Of a stretch of DNA of 64,000 nt, positions 8,226-18,400 are shown piece by piece. The number at the start of each line of letters is the position of its first letter. The first letter of the stretch is position 1. The DNA is from Rhodobacter sp. GTDB taxonomy: Bacteria > Pseudomonadota > Alphaproteobacteria > Rhodobacterales > Rhodobacteraceae. Location of the stretch: assembly GCA_016704435.1 (NCBI GenBank), contig JADJAB010000011.1, forward strand, positions 96,196-160,195, read 5' to 3'. The position numbers and the translations under genes were made by a program. A model generated the notes under the pieces. The model did not search any database. It saw nothing but the letters and a program-made list of their open reading frames with translations, and had not been told where the DNA came from.

Positions 8226-9283
8226 GTGGCGTCACCCTGAACAATGTCGTAAAGAAATTCGGCCCCGTGGGCGTTATCCACGGTGTCGACCTGACCATCG
8301 ACGACGGCGAATTCTGCGTCTTTGTCGGCCCGTCGGGCTGCGGCAAGTCCACCCTGCTGCGGATGATCGCGGGGTTGGAGCAGACCACTGCGGGCAGCAT
8401 CGCCATCGGTGCGCGCGATGTCACCACGGCCGACCCCGCCGAACGCGGCGTCGCCATGGTGTTCCAGACCTACGCGCTTTACCCGCATATGACGGTGGCC
8501 GAGAACATGGGCTTCGGGTTGAAGATGAACGGCCACCCGAAGGCCGAGATCCAGGCCAAGGTGGCCGAGGCCAGCCGCATCCTGCAGCTTGACCCCTACC
8601 TTGCCCGCAAGCCCAAGGCCCTTTCGGGTGGCCAGCGCCAGCGCGTTGCCATCGGCCGCGCCATCGTCCGCGGCCCCGAGGTGTTCCTGTTCGACGAGCC
8701 GCTGTCGAACCTCGACGCCGAGCTGCGCGTCGACATGCGGGTCGAGATCGCCCGCCTGCACAAGGAAATCGGCGCGACGATGATCTACGTCACCCATGAT
8801 CAGGTCGAGGCGATGACTTTGGCCGACAAGATCGTCGTCCTGCGTGCCGGCAAGATTGAACAGGTCGGCGCGCCGATGCAGCTTTACACCGATCCCGACA
8901 ACAGGTTCGTGGCAGGTTTCATCGGTTCGCCGGCGATGAACTTTCTGGCAGGCAAGGTCGAAGGCGGCAAGGTGCGTGTGCCGGCCCTGTCGGATGCGCT
9001 GATCGCCACCCCGGTCGCCCTGCCGGCCGAGGGGCAGCCGGTGCTGGTCGGCCTGCGGCCGTCGCAACTGATGGTGGCCGAGGGGCCGTCGGCCATCACG
9101 CTTGACCTGCGTGAACGGCTGGGCGGGGTGTCCTACGACTATCTGAAGGCTGCCACCGGAGAGCGCCTCGTCGCCGAATCCCGCAATGACGCGGTCATCG
9201 CGGAAGGCGCCTCGGTGCAGGTCGGCTTCGATCCCGCCGATGCGCTGTTCTTCGACCCCGAGACAGAGCGCCGCCTGCGGTGA
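8222..9283 (+). CDS. sugar ABC transporter ATPase, UgpC/MalK type
   Basis: Energises the galactoside importer encoded at 4196-7280. The 353-residue product has Walker A GPSGCGKST (about residues 37-45), signature LSGGQRQR (about 135-142), Walker B VFLFDEP (about 156-162), an H-loop in VTHD and a C-terminal TOBE domain. It shares ATGA with iclR, so regulator and ATPase are one transcript, separate from the other importer genes but sharing the same control region. Confidence 0.93.
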   Translation: MSGVTLNNVVKKFGPVGVIHGVDLTIDDGEFCVFVGPSGCGKSTLLRMIAGLEQTTAGSIAIGARDVTTADPAERGVAMVFQTYALYPHMTVAENMGFGLKMNGHPKAEIQAKVAEASRILQLDPYLARKPKALSGGQRQRVAIGRAIVRGPEVFLFDEPLSNLDAELRVDMRVEIARLHKEIGATMIYVTHDQVEAMTLADKIVVLRAGKIEQVGAPMQLYTDPDNRFVAGFIGSPAMNFLAGKVEGGKVRVPALSDALIATPVALPAEGQPVLVGLRPSQLMVAEGPSAITLDLRERLGGVSYDYLKAATGERLVAESRNDAVIAEGASVQVGFDPADALFFDPETERRLR

Positions 9284-9284
9284 G

Positions 9285-9300
9285 GCGGCGCCCCCGCCGC
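9285..9300. terminator. short G/C hairpin between convergent genes
   Basis: GCGGCG-CCCC-CGCCGC (6-bp arms) fills the 21-base gap between the ATPase stop and the serA stop. No clear T-run is present on either side, so a terminator role is only plausible. Confidence 0.35.
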
Positions 9301-9304
9301 GATT

Positions 9305-10900
9305 TCAGGCGCCTTCGAAGACCAGCGGCTTGACCTGCTGGAACATGCCCGTCGATTCCAGCGTATCCACCACTTTCGGGTCGATCGCCTGATCCAGATA
9401 CAGAAGCGCAATCGCCTCTTTCCCCACGCCCGACCGGCCAAGCGTGAAGTTGGCGATGTTGACGCCGTTCTTGCCCATGGTCATGCCCAGAAGGCCGATG
9501 ATCCCCGGCACATCGTCGTTTGTGGTGTAGAGCATGTGCTCGCCCACTTCGGCGTCGATATTGATGCCCTTGATCTGGATGAAACGCGGCTTGCCATCGG
9601 AAAAACAGGTGCCGGCGATGGAGCGTTCGCGCTTGTCCGTCACCATGGTGACCTTGATATAGGCGTCGAAGACGCCGGACTTGTCCTGGCGGGTAGTCGA
9701 GATCTGGATGCCCTTGTCCTTTGCCACCACCGGTGCGGAAACCAGATTCACATCCGGGTTCTGCGCCCGCAGCACGCCCGCGATCACCGACTGGTTCAGC
9801 GCCGCCACGTTCATTTCCGCCACGCGGCCGTCGTAGAGGATGTTGATCGCCTTGATCGGCTCGTCGGTCATCTGGCCGATGAAGGCGCCCAGATGGCTGG
9901 CGAGCTTGACCCAGGGGCCCATCACGGCAGCCTCTTCGGCGCTGACATTGGGCATGTTGAGCGCGTTTTGCACCGCGCCGGTCAGCAGGTAGTCCGACAT
10001 CTGCTCGGCGACCTGCAGAGCGACGTTTTCCTGCGCCTCGGTGGTGGCGGCGCCCAGATGCGGGGTGCAGACCACGTTGGGGTGGTTGAAGAGCGGGTTG
10101 TCGGTGGCCGGCTCGACCTCGAACACATCCAGCGCGGCCCCGGCGACCTGACCGCTGTCCAGCGCATCTTTCAGCGCGCTCTCGTCGACAAGCCCGCCCC
10201 GCGCGCAATTGATGATCCGCACGCCCTTCCTGGTCTTGGCCAAGGCCTCGCGGCCCAGGATGTTGCGGGTCTTGTCGGTCAGAGGCACATGCAGGGTGAT
10301 GAAATCGGCCCGCGCCAGAAGCTCGCCCAACTCTACCTTGGTGACGCCCATCGCCGTCGCGCGTTCCTCGCTGAGGAAAGGGTCATAGGCGACGACCTTC
10401 ATCCTCAGCCCTACCGCGCGGTCGCAGACGATGCCGCCGATGTTGCCCGCGCCGATCACGCCGAGCGTCTTGTTGAACAGCTCCACCCCCATGAAGCGCG
10501 ATTTCTCCCACTTGCCGGCATGGGTGGAGGCATTGGCCTCGGGCAACTGGCGCGCCACGGCGAACATCATCGCGATTGCATGTTCGGCGGTCGTGACCGA
10601 ATTGCCGAAGGGCGTGTTCATCACGATCACGCCCTTCTTCGACGCCGCCGGCACGTCGACATTGTCGACCCCGATCCCGGCGCGGCCGATGACCTTCAGG
10701 TTCGTCGCCGCAGCCAGCAGCTTTTCGGTCACCTTGGTGGCGGATCGGATGGCAAGTCCGTCATAAGGACCTATGGCCGCAAGAAGCGCGTCCTTGTCCT
10801 TGCCGAGTTTCGGCAGGTAGTCGACGTCAACGCCGCGGTCACGGAAGATCTGGACGGCTGTTTCGGAGAGGTCGTCGGAAACGAGAACGCGAGGGGCCAT
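9305..10900 (-). CDS. serA: D-3-phosphoglycerate dehydrogenase
   Basis: First committed step of serine synthesis, 3-phosphoglycerate to 3-phosphohydroxypyruvate with NAD. The product has 531 residues, the long SerA type with an intervening domain and a C-terminal ACT domain (from about residue 455). Visible landmarks are the NAD-binding GVIGAGNIGG, the D-2-hydroxyacid signature INCARGGLVDE, and the catalytic His in TPHLGAATTE. The ATG at 10900 was chosen because upstream frame shows no homology. It follows serC on the same strand after an 86-base gap and probably shares its leader. Confidence 0.95.
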   Translation of the reverse strand: MAPRVLVSDDLSETAVQIFRDRGVDVDYLPKLGKDKDALLAAIGPYDGLAIRSATKVTEKLLAAATNLKVIGRAGIGVDNVDVPAASKKGVIVMNTPFGNSVTTAEHAIAMMFAVARQLPEANASTHAGKWEKSRFMGVELFNKTLGVIGAGNIGGIVCDRAVGLRMKVVAYDPFLSEERATAMGVTKVELGELLARADFITLHVPLTDKTRNILGREALAKTRKGVRIINCARGGLVDESALKDALDSGQVAGAALDVFEVEPATDNPLFNHPNVVCTPHLGAATTEAQENVALQVAEQMSDYLLTGAVQNALNMPNVSAEEAAVMGPWVKLASHLGAFIGQMTDEPIKAINILYDGRVAEMNVAALNQSVIAGVLRAQNPDVNLVSAPVVAKDKGIQISTTRQDKSGVFDAYIKVTMVTDKRERSIAGTCFSDGKPRFIQIKGINIDAEVGEHMLYTTNDDVPGIIGLLGMTMGKNGVNIANFTLGRSGVGKEAIALLYLDQAIDPKVVDTLESTGMFQQVKPLVFEGA

Positions 10901-10986
10901 GGGCGGTCCTTTCAGAATCGGGGGGATGGGCGCATTGCCATCTTGCGGAATGTCGGGAGGCGGGATGGGCGATGCGCCCGCCCCGG

Positions 10987-12144
10987 TTACGCGGCTGCGG
11001 TCAGGGCGGCGATCTCGGCGTGGAACGCCCAGTCGACCCAAGGCATCAGCGCGGCCACATCGGCGGTTTCCACCGTGCTGCCACACCAGATCCGCAGGCC
11101 CGGCGGCGCGTCACGATAGGCGCCCAGATCGAAGCCCGCGCCCGCCTGTTCGATCCGCTTCGCGACGGCTCTTGCAAAAGCCGCGCCATCGGTGATCCGC
11201 GGGTCGGTGAACTTCAGGCAGACAGAGGTGGTTGACGCCGTCGCCGGGTCCTCGGCCAGATTGGCGATCCAGTCCCGCGCCGAGCAGAAATCCCGGACCG
11301 TCCCGGCATTGGCCTCTGCCCGCGCGATCAGGCCTTTCAGTCCGCCCACTGACCTGGCCCATTTCAACGCCACGAGGTAATCTTCATTGGCCAGCATCGA
11401 GGGCGTGTTGATCGTCTCGCCGACAAAGATCCCCTCGATCAGCTTGCCCTTCGATGTCAGCCGAAAGATCTTTGGCAGCGGCCAGGGTGGCGTGTAGCTC
11501 TCCAGCCGCTCCACCGCGCGCGGGCTCAGGATCAGCATCCCGTGCGCGCCTTCGCCGCCCAGCACCTTCTGCCAGCTGAAGGTCACCACATCCAGCTTGT
11601 CCCACGGCAGGTCCATCGCGAAGGCCGCCGAGGTCGCATCGCAGATCGTCAGCCCCTTGCGGCCGGCCGGAATGGCATCGCCATTCGGCAACCGCACGCC
11701 GGAGGTCGTGCCGTTCCAGGTGAACACCACGTCCGAGTCGAAATCCACCGTCCCGAAATCGACGATCTGGCCATAGGGCGCGATCTTGACTTTGGCGTCC
11801 AGCTTCAGCTGCTTGACCACATCGGTGACCCAGCCTTCGCCAAAGCTCTCCCAGGCCAGCATTTCAACCGGACGCGCGCCCAGAAGGGACCACATCGCCA
11901 TTTCCACCGCGCCGGTGTCCGAAGCTGGGACGATCCCGATCCGATACCCCGCAGGCACGCCCAGAATCTCGCGCGTGAGGTCGATCGACTCTTTCAGCTT
12001 GGCCTTGCCCACAGCGGCACGATGCGACCTGCCCAGGGGGGCGTCGGAAAGCATATCCAGCGAATAATGGGGGATCTTGGCGCAGGGGCCCGAAGAGAAA
12101 CGCGGGTTTTCCGGCCGCGCAGCCGGCGTCGAGATCGTTGTCAT
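10987..12144 (-). CDS. serC: phosphoserine aminotransferase
   Basis: PLP enzyme converting phosphohydroxypyruvate to phosphoserine. The product has 385 residues with an N-terminal FSSGPCAKIP segment typical of the alphaproteobacterial form. The PLP-binding Lys lies in FSWQKVLGGEGAHG (about residue 195). The ATG is preceded by GGAAGG right after two tandem hairpins (12165-12198). It is co-oriented with serA and divergent from serB, so all three steps of the pathway sit together. Confidence 0.95.
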   Translation of the reverse strand: MTTISTPAARPENPRFSSGPCAKIPHYSLDMLSDAPLGRSHRAAVGKAKLKESIDLTREILGVPAGYRIGIVPASDTGAVEMAMWSLLGARPVEMLAWESFGEGWVTDVVKQLKLDAKVKIAPYGQIVDFGTVDFDSDVVFTWNGTTSGVRLPNGDAIPAGRKGLTICDATSAAFAMDLPWDKLDVVTFSWQKVLGGEGAHGMLILSPRAVERLESYTPPWPLPKIFRLTSKGKLIEGIFVGETINTPSMLANEDYLVALKWARSVGGLKGLIARAEANAGTVRDFCSARDWIANLAEDPATASTTSVCLKFTDPRITDGAAFARAVAKRIEQAGAGFDLGAYRDAPPGLRIWCGSTVETADVAALMPWVDWAFHAEIAALTAAA

Positions 12145-12164
12145 GGTAGCCTTCCAGCTAAGAG

Positions 12165-12198
12165 CCCCTCGTTGGGGAGGGGTGTCCCACCGCTGGGA
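12165..12198 (-). ncRNA. candidate serC leader RNA (two tandem hairpins)
   Basis: Reading toward serC there are two adjacent stem-loops: TCCCA-GCGG-TGGGA (12185-12198), then CCCCTC-CCCAAC-GAGGGG (12165-12182). They end about 20 bases before the start and just before the ribosome binding site. A conserved structured leader called the serC motif is known upstream of serC in Alphaproteobacteria, and position, gene and two-hairpin layout fit. I matched it by layout and memory only, not by a covariance model. Confidence 0.55.
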
Positions 12199-12297
12199 AT
12201 AATCGTCCGCACGGTCTGGCACAAGCCGGAAAATCGCGGTAATGCGCCGCATCGTCGCGCGAAAGCGACACCGTCCGGATTGGCCACGAAAGCCCGC

Positions 12298-13176
12298 ATG
12301 TTCATCGTCTCGCTGCTGACCAACCCCGAAATGCCGGCGCTTGACCGTGCCACGGTGGAGACGCTGCGCAATGCCTGGGGCGGTGGCGATGCGGACTGGC
12401 TCGATCCCGGCGTGGCGGCGGAATTCGCGGTGGCGCGTATTGCCGCCAATCGGTGGCAAGTCTGGCAAGACCTGCAGGCTTTGCGCATCGACCTGGCCGT
12501 GCTGCCCGCAAAGGGTCGGCGCAAGTGCCTGCTGATCGCCGATATGGATTCAACCATGATCCGCCAGGAGTGCATCGACGAGCTGGCTGATGAGGCCGGG
12601 GTGGGCGCTCACGTTGCCGCCATCACCGCCCGCGCGATGAATGGCGAACTGGATTTCGAAGCGGCGTTGCGCGAACGTGTCGGCCTGCTGAAAGGCCTGC
12701 CAGAGGCGGTGATCGCCCGCGTCATCGCCGACCGCATCACCCTGATGCCCGGCGGCCCCGTGCTGCTGGCGACGATGAAGGCGAACGGTGCGCATACGGC
12801 ACTGGTTTCGGGCGGGTTCACCGCCTTCACCTCGGCCATTGCGGCCCGATTGGGTTTTCACGAAAGCCGGGCGAACGTGCTTCTGACCGAAGGCGGCAGT
12901 CTGTCGGGCAAGGTGGCCGAACCGATCCTCGGCAAAGAGGCCAAGGTGCAGGCGCTGCAAGAGATCACAGCGCAGCTGGGTCTTTCACCGCAGGACGCCA
13001 TCGCCGTGGGCGACGGGGCGAACGATCTGCCGATGCTCGAGACCGCCGGCACCGGCGTCGCGCTGCACGCCAAGCCGCGGGTTCAGGCGCAATGCGATAT
13101 CCGGGTGAACCATGGCGATCTGACGGCCCTTCTCTATCTGCAGGGCTACAGCCGCGACGAGTTTGCCCCGTGCTGA
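12298..13176 (+). CDS. serB: phosphoserine phosphatase
   Basis: Last step of serine synthesis. The 292-residue HAD-superfamily protein has the nucleophile motif DMDST (about residues 82-86), the motif II Ser in LVSGGFT, and motif III/IV GDGANDLPML near residue 238. An N-terminal regulatory segment precedes the HAD core, as in other long SerB proteins. It is divergent from serC, with 153 bases between starts. Its 3' end overlaps the next gene. Confidence 0.94.
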   Translation: MFIVSLLTNPEMPALDRATVETLRNAWGGGDADWLDPGVAAEFAVARIAANRWQVWQDLQALRIDLAVLPAKGRRKCLLIADMDSTMIRQECIDELADEAGVGAHVAAITARAMNGELDFEAALRERVGLLKGLPEAVIARVIADRITLMPGGPVLLATMKANGAHTALVSGGFTAFTSAIAARLGFHESRANVLLTEGGSLSGKVAEPILGKEAKVQALQEITAQLGLSPQDAIAVGDGANDLPMLETAGTGVALHAKPRVQAQCDIRVNHGDLTALLYLQGYSRDEFAPC

Positions 13177-13648
13177 TCCGCCCCGCCACCCCGGCCGACG
13201 CAGCCGCGATGACGGCCCTTCTCAACCGGATCATCGGCATCGGCGGCACCACCGCGCACCAGCACGAAAAGACCGAAACGCAAGTCCGTGCCAACTACAT
13301 CGACGGCCGCGAGGCGCTGATTTGTTTGGTGGCCGAAGATGCGGGCAGGGTGATCGGCTTTCAGGACGTCGGGGTCTGGTCCTTTCTGCCCGCAGGATGG
13401 GTCTACATCGGCCCCTTCGTGGCGCCAGGCCTGCAGGCAAGGGGCATCGGCAAGACGCTTTTCGCCGCAACTCGCGGCGCTGCTCGGGCGGCAGGGCTGA
13501 CCACCCTCAATGCCACCATTCGCGGCGACAATGCCCCGGCCTCGTCTACTATGACCGGATCGGCTTTGCCGACTACGCTCCCGATCCCGACTGGTGCCTC
13601 GACGATGGCACCCGCGTTGGTCGCATCTCCCGCCGGTTCGATCTGTAG
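13170..13648 (+). pseudogene. GNAT N-acetyltransferase, one-base frameshift
   Basis: A GTG start overlapping the serB stop opens a GNAT protein (LIRPATPADAAAM). The acetyl-CoA binding segment (GLQARGIGKTLF) is at about residues 88-99. The frame is lost near 13537-13541, where CCCCGGCC stands for an expected CCCCGGGCC. The next frame then reads LVYYDRIGFADYAPDPDW to a stop at 13648. Adding one G restores a normal 159-residue GNAT enzyme. It resembles phosphinothricin/amino-acid acetyltransferases; the substrate is unknown. A read error is more likely than a real lesion. Confidence 0.75.
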
Positions 13649-13753
13649 CCTGCCGGGCCATGTCTTCCGTGGCAACGCCGCCAAGCGGGCCCTCGACGGG
13701 CCCCGAGGCGGCTCCCCCTTGCCGCCGTATCCGCGAAAGGCGACAAGTCCCGG

Positions 13754-14515
13754 ATGTTCGAGATCGCAACCCACCTCGCCCTGATCCTGATCCTCGCCGC
13801 CTTCCTTGCCGGATTTGTCGATGCCATTGCGGGCGGCGGCGGGCTGATCACCGTGCCGGTTCTCCTCCTTTGCGGCGCAAACCCGGTGGAGGCGCTTGCG
13901 ACGAACAAGCTGCAAGGCACTTTCGGCTCGGCCACCGCCGCCCTGTCCTATGCGCGGGCCGGGCATGTGCGGCTGGCCGACCAGGTGCCGATGGCCGCCG
14001 TCGCTGGCCTTGCCGGGGCGGCAGGGGCCATGGTCGCCCATCTGATCCCGGCCGAGGCGCTGCGGGTGATCATGCCCGTCGTGCTGATCGCCGTGGCTGC
14101 CTTCTTCGCCCTGAAAAAGGGGCTGAGCGATGCCGATCGGGTGCGGCGGATGCGGCCGGCGGTCTTCGCTTTCACCGCGGTTCCGCTGATCGCGGCCTAT
14201 GACGGGTTCTTCGGGCCGGGAACGGGAAGTTTCTTCATGATGGGGTTCGTCCTGCTCGCGGGGTATGGCGTGCTGAAGGCCACGGCGCATACCAAGCTGC
14301 TGAATTTCGCCTCGAACGCGGGTTCGCTGGCGGTCTTTGCCTTTTCCGGTGCGACCTGGTGGGCCATCGGCCTGGCCATGGCGGCGGCGCAGGTCGCGGG
14401 TGCTGCGCTGGGCGCCAGGATGGCGATGCGGGTAGGCGCGCGGCTGACCCGGCCACTTCTGGTAGTGACCTCGTCCGCCATGGCGCTGCGGCTGATCTGG
14501 CAGGCACTGGGCTAG
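13754..14515 (+). CDS. TSUP family (TauE/SafE-like) membrane permease
   Basis: Predicted inner-membrane transporter of the sulfite exporter superfamily. The product has 253 residues and about seven or eight hydrophobic segments. It carries the family glycine-rich GFVDAIAGGGGLITVPVL (about residues 20-37) and the mid-protein GFFGPGTGSFF repeat of that motif (about 155-165). The transported anion cannot be read from sequence. A second, broken member of the superfamily lies at 61911-62688. Confidence 0.85.
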   Translation: MFEIATHLALILILAAFLAGFVDAIAGGGGLITVPVLLLCGANPVEALATNKLQGTFGSATAALSYARAGHVRLADQVPMAAVAGLAGAAGAMVAHLIPAEALRVIMPVVLIAVAAFFALKKGLSDADRVRRMRPAVFAFTAVPLIAAYDGFFGPGTGSFFMMGFVLLAGYGVLKATAHTKLLNFASNAGSLAVFAFSGATWWAIGLAMAAAQVAGAALGARMAMRVGARLTRPLLVVTSSAMALRLIWQALG

Positions 14516-14634
14516 ACCCTTCGGAAAGCCGGCGACTTCGAGGGCATCGGGAAAACCATGGCGCAAGGCTTACCTTTTCCGCCCGTAAAGCGCAGACTCG
14601 GCGCAACAGGAATCATTCGCGAAAGGGGCGGCAC

Positions 14635-15339
14635 ATGGCAGAGGAAAAGGTGGTTCTGGTCACGGCAGGCGGGTCGGGCATGGGGGCCGCCTCGGCGCGG
14701 CATCTGGCGGGGGCGGGCTGGCGGGTCGGCATCCTGTCCTCCTCGGGCAAGGGCGAGGCGCTGGCGGCAGAGCTGGGCGGCGTCGGCGTCACCGGATCGA
14801 ACCAGAACGAGGCCGACCTGAAGCGCGCGGTCGACGCGGTGATGGACCGCTGGGGCCGGATCGACGGGCTGGTGAACAGCGCCGGCCACGGCCCTCGCGC
14901 CCCGATTCTGGAGATTTCCGATGCCGACTGGCTGCGCGGCATGGAGGTCTATTTCCTGAACGTCGTGCGCGCCCTGCGTCTGGTGACACCGATCTTCGAG
15001 GCGCAGGGCGGCGGCGCCATCGTCAACATCTCGACCGCCTGGGCGTTCGAGCCGACGGCGATGTTCCCCACCAGTGCGGTGGCGCGGGCGGGGCTGGCGG
15101 CCTTTACCAAGGTCTATTGCGACACCTACGCGGCCAAGAGCATCCGCATGAACAACGTCCTTCCCGGCTGGATCGACAGTCTTCCAGCCACTGAAGAGCG
15201 ACGCGAGATGGTGCCGATGGGTCGCTACGGCCGCTCCGAGGAAATCGCCGCGACGGTCGGGTTCCTGCTGTCCGAGGGCGCGGGCTACATCACTGGGCAG
15301 AACCTGCGGGTGGATGGTGGCCTGACGCGCAGCGTGTGA
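14635..15339 (+). CDS. SDR family protein lacking the catalytic Tyr-Lys pair
   Basis: Rossmann-fold short-chain dehydrogenase relative, 234 residues. The dinucleotide-binding start VTAGGSGMG and the conserved NSAGHGPRAP and NIST segments are present, as is the C-terminal GQNLRVDGG. Where family enzymes have YxxxK, this protein reads MFPTSAVARAGL, with no Tyr at the position and Arg for Lys. It may be a binding or regulatory protein or use another chemistry. The ATG at 14635 has the in-frame Rossmann motif at residue 9. It stands alone between the TSUP gene and smc. Confidence 0.85.
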   Translation: MAEEKVVLVTAGGSGMGAASARHLAGAGWRVGILSSSGKGEALAAELGGVGVTGSNQNEADLKRAVDAVMDRWGRIDGLVNSAGHGPRAPILEISDADWLRGMEVYFLNVVRALRLVTPIFEAQGGGAIVNISTAWAFEPTAMFPTSAVARAGLAAFTKVYCDTYAAKSIRMNNVLPGWIDSLPATEERREMVPMGRYGRSEEIAATVGFLLSEGAGYITGQNLRVDGGLTRSV

Positions 15340-15463
15340 CCGGCGCCCGATGACCCAAGATGTTGGGGATAAGGCGGGGAAGCCTGCCATGGGTGGGGGT
15401 GTGGCGGTTGACTCGGGGCAGGCGAAGGGCTGAGGATGGCGCATTGCGAGTCGTGAGGGTGGC

Positions 15464-18400
15464 GTGCGTTTCACCAAGCTGAGGCTGAACGGGTTCAAAT
15501 CGTTCGTGGACCCCACGGATCTGGTGATCCATGACGGGCTGACGGGTGTCGTCGGCCCGAACGGCTGTGGCAAGTCGAACCTTCTGGAGGCACTCCGCTG
15601 GGTGATGGGCGAAAACCGCCCCACGGCGATGCGCGGCGGCGGCATGGAGGATGTGATCTTCAACGGCGCAGCCACGCGAACGGCGCGGAACTTTGCCGAG
15701 GTAGCGCTGGTGATCGACAACCAGGACCGGCTGGCGCCTTCGGGTTTCAACGATGCGGACCAGATCGAGATTGTCAGGCGGATCACGCGCGATGCGGGAT
15801 CGGCCTACAAGGCCAATACCAAGGAGGTCCGGGCGCGCGATGTGCAGATGCTGTTCGCCGACGCCTCGACCGGCTCGCACTCGCCTGCCTTGGTGCGGCA
15901 GGGGCAGATTTCCGAGTTGATCAACGCCAAGCCGAAGGCGCGGCGGCGGGTGCTGGAGGAGGCGGCGGGGATTTCGGGCCTTTATGCGCGGCGACATGAG
16001 GCGGAGCTGAAGCTGGCGGGGACGGAACAGAACCTGCTGCGGGTCGACGACGTGCTGGAGCAGTTGGCGCAGCAGTTGTCTCTGCTGACCCGGCAGGCGC
16101 GGCAGGCGGCACGCTACCGCGAAATAGGCGAGGAATTGCGGCTGGCCGAAGGGATGCTGCTTTACCGGCGCTGGCGCGAGGCGGATGAGGCGCGGGGTGC
16201 TGCCGAAGGCGCGCTGCGCGAGCGGCTGGTGGCCGCAGCGGAGGCGGAGCGGGCGGCGCGGGCCGCTGGGGCCCTGCGGGAGGCGGCAGAGGCCGGGTTG
16301 CCCGCCAAGCGCGAGGAGGAGGCGATTGCGGCTGCGGTATTGCAGCGGCTGGGCTTGCAGCGCGATGCGCTGGGCGACGAGGCCGCGCGGGCGATGCAGC
16401 GGATCGATGTGCTGACGGGGCGGATCGCGCAGCTGGGCGCCGACATCGAGCGCGAAGCCGGGCTGAACCGCGATGCGGGAGAGGTCATCGGGCGGCTGGA
16501 GTGGGAGATCGAGCAGGTCGCCCGCGCCCATGATGGGCATGACGAGCGGCTGGCCGAGGCGTTCGAGGCGGCGCGGGAAGCGGGGGTGATCCTGTCGGAT
16601 CGCGAGACGCTTTTGTCCGAGGCGACGGAGGATGCCGCGCGGCTGGCGGCGCGGCATCATTCCTCGGTCAGGATGGTGCAGGACACGCAAATGACGCTGG
16701 AGCGCGCCGAAAGCGAGGCCACGCGGGCGCGTTCAGCGGTCGAAGGCGCGGAGGCGGCCGTGGCGGGGGCCGACGAAGCCTTTGTCGCCGCCGGAGAGGC
16801 GCGCGAGGCGGCGGCGGAACTGGTGGAACGGACGGAAGAGGCGCTGGTTGCCGCCGAGGACGCGCGGGGCGAGGTTCAGGGACGCGAAGCGGACGCGCGG
16901 GCAGTACGGTCGGAGGCGGAGGGCGAAGCCTCGGCCTTGCGGGCCGAAGTGCAGGCTCTGGCCCGGTTGGTCGAGCGGGAAGCGCAGGCCGGCCATCAGC
17001 TGCTGGATCGGCTGGTTGTGGAACCGGGCTATGAGATGGCGCTGGGAGCGGCTTTGGCCGATGATCTGCGGGCGCCGGAAGTGGGCGCCGGAGAGCGGTC
17101 TGGCTGGTGCGTGTTGGAGCCTTATCTGAGCCCTCAACCGTTGCCGGCGGGCGCCGAGGCGTTGGCGGACCGGGTCGAAGCGCCGGCGGTGCTGGCGCGG
17201 CGGTTGTCGCAGATCGGGCTGGTCAGTCGCGAACAGGGCTTTGCCCTGCAGGCGGAATTGAAGCCGGGACAGCGGCTGGTGTCGCTGGATGGCGATCTGT
17301 GGCGCTGGGACGGGTTCCGGGCCGGGGCGGAGGATGCGCCTTCGGCTGCGGCGCTGCGGTTGCAGCAGTTGAACCGGCTGGTGCAACTGAAGCGCGATCT
17401 GGAGGAAGTCTCGGCCACGGCAGAAGGCGCGCGTCAGGCGCATGAAGCGTTGCAGGCGCGCTTGCAGGACCTCGCGCGGGCCGATCAACTCGCGCGAGAT
17501 GCGCGGCGGGCGGCGGATCAGCGGCTGGCCGAGGCGGACCGGGCGGCGGCGCGGGCCGAGGCCGACCGCTCGATCGCCGTGGGCAAGCTGGAAGCGGCGA
17601 AGCTGTCGGTCGCGCGGTTCGAGGATGAGGCAATGGCGGCGCTTGGCCGCTTGCGCGAGGCCGAGGCGGCGGTGACGGATCTGCCCGATCTGGAGGCGGC
17701 GCGCGACAAGGTGGAAGCGGCGAAGGTGGCCGTGGAGGCGGCGCGGATCGCCATGCTGACGCGGCGGTCCGGGCATGACGAGGTGCGTCGCGAGGGCGAG
17801 GCGCGGGTCCGGCGGCGGCAGGAAGCGGTGAAGGAGCTGTCGGGCTGGAAGCACCGGCTGGCGACGGCAGAACGGCGGTCGGACGAGTTGGCAGAACGCC
17901 GGGTCGAGGCTGAAACGGAACTGGCCGAGGCGCGCGATGCGCCCGAGGAGATCGCGGCGAAGCGCGAAGAGTTGGCCGAAGCGCTGGATGCGGTGGAGGC
18001 GCGGCGTGCGCTGGCGGCGGAGGCATTGGCGGCGGCCGAGCTGGCGCAGCGCGAAGCGGCGATGGCCGAACGCGAGGCGGAGCGGCTGGCGGGCGAGGCG
18101 CGCGAGGCCAAGGCGCGGGCCGAAGCGCGGCTGGACGCGGCGCGCGAGGCGGTATCGCTGGCGGCTGATCGGATCGCCGAGGAAGAGGACCGGACGCCAC
18201 AGGAATTGCTGGCGTCGCTGAAGGTGGATCCGGACAAGATGCCGGGGGCAGAGGCGTTGGACAACGATGTGCAGCGGCTGAAGCGGCAGCGCGAGGCACT
18301 GGGCGCCGTGAACCTGCGCGCCGAGGAAGACGCAAAGGCGGTGGACGCGGAATACTCCGCTCTGGCAGCTGAAAAGGCGGATCTTGAGGAAGCGGTGAAG

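Noticed and set aside
13648..13753. GGGCCC-TCGAC-GGGCCC inverted repeat as a terminator after the GNAT gene
   Set aside because: GGGCCC is self-complementary, no T-run follows, and the gap is generally G/C-rich.
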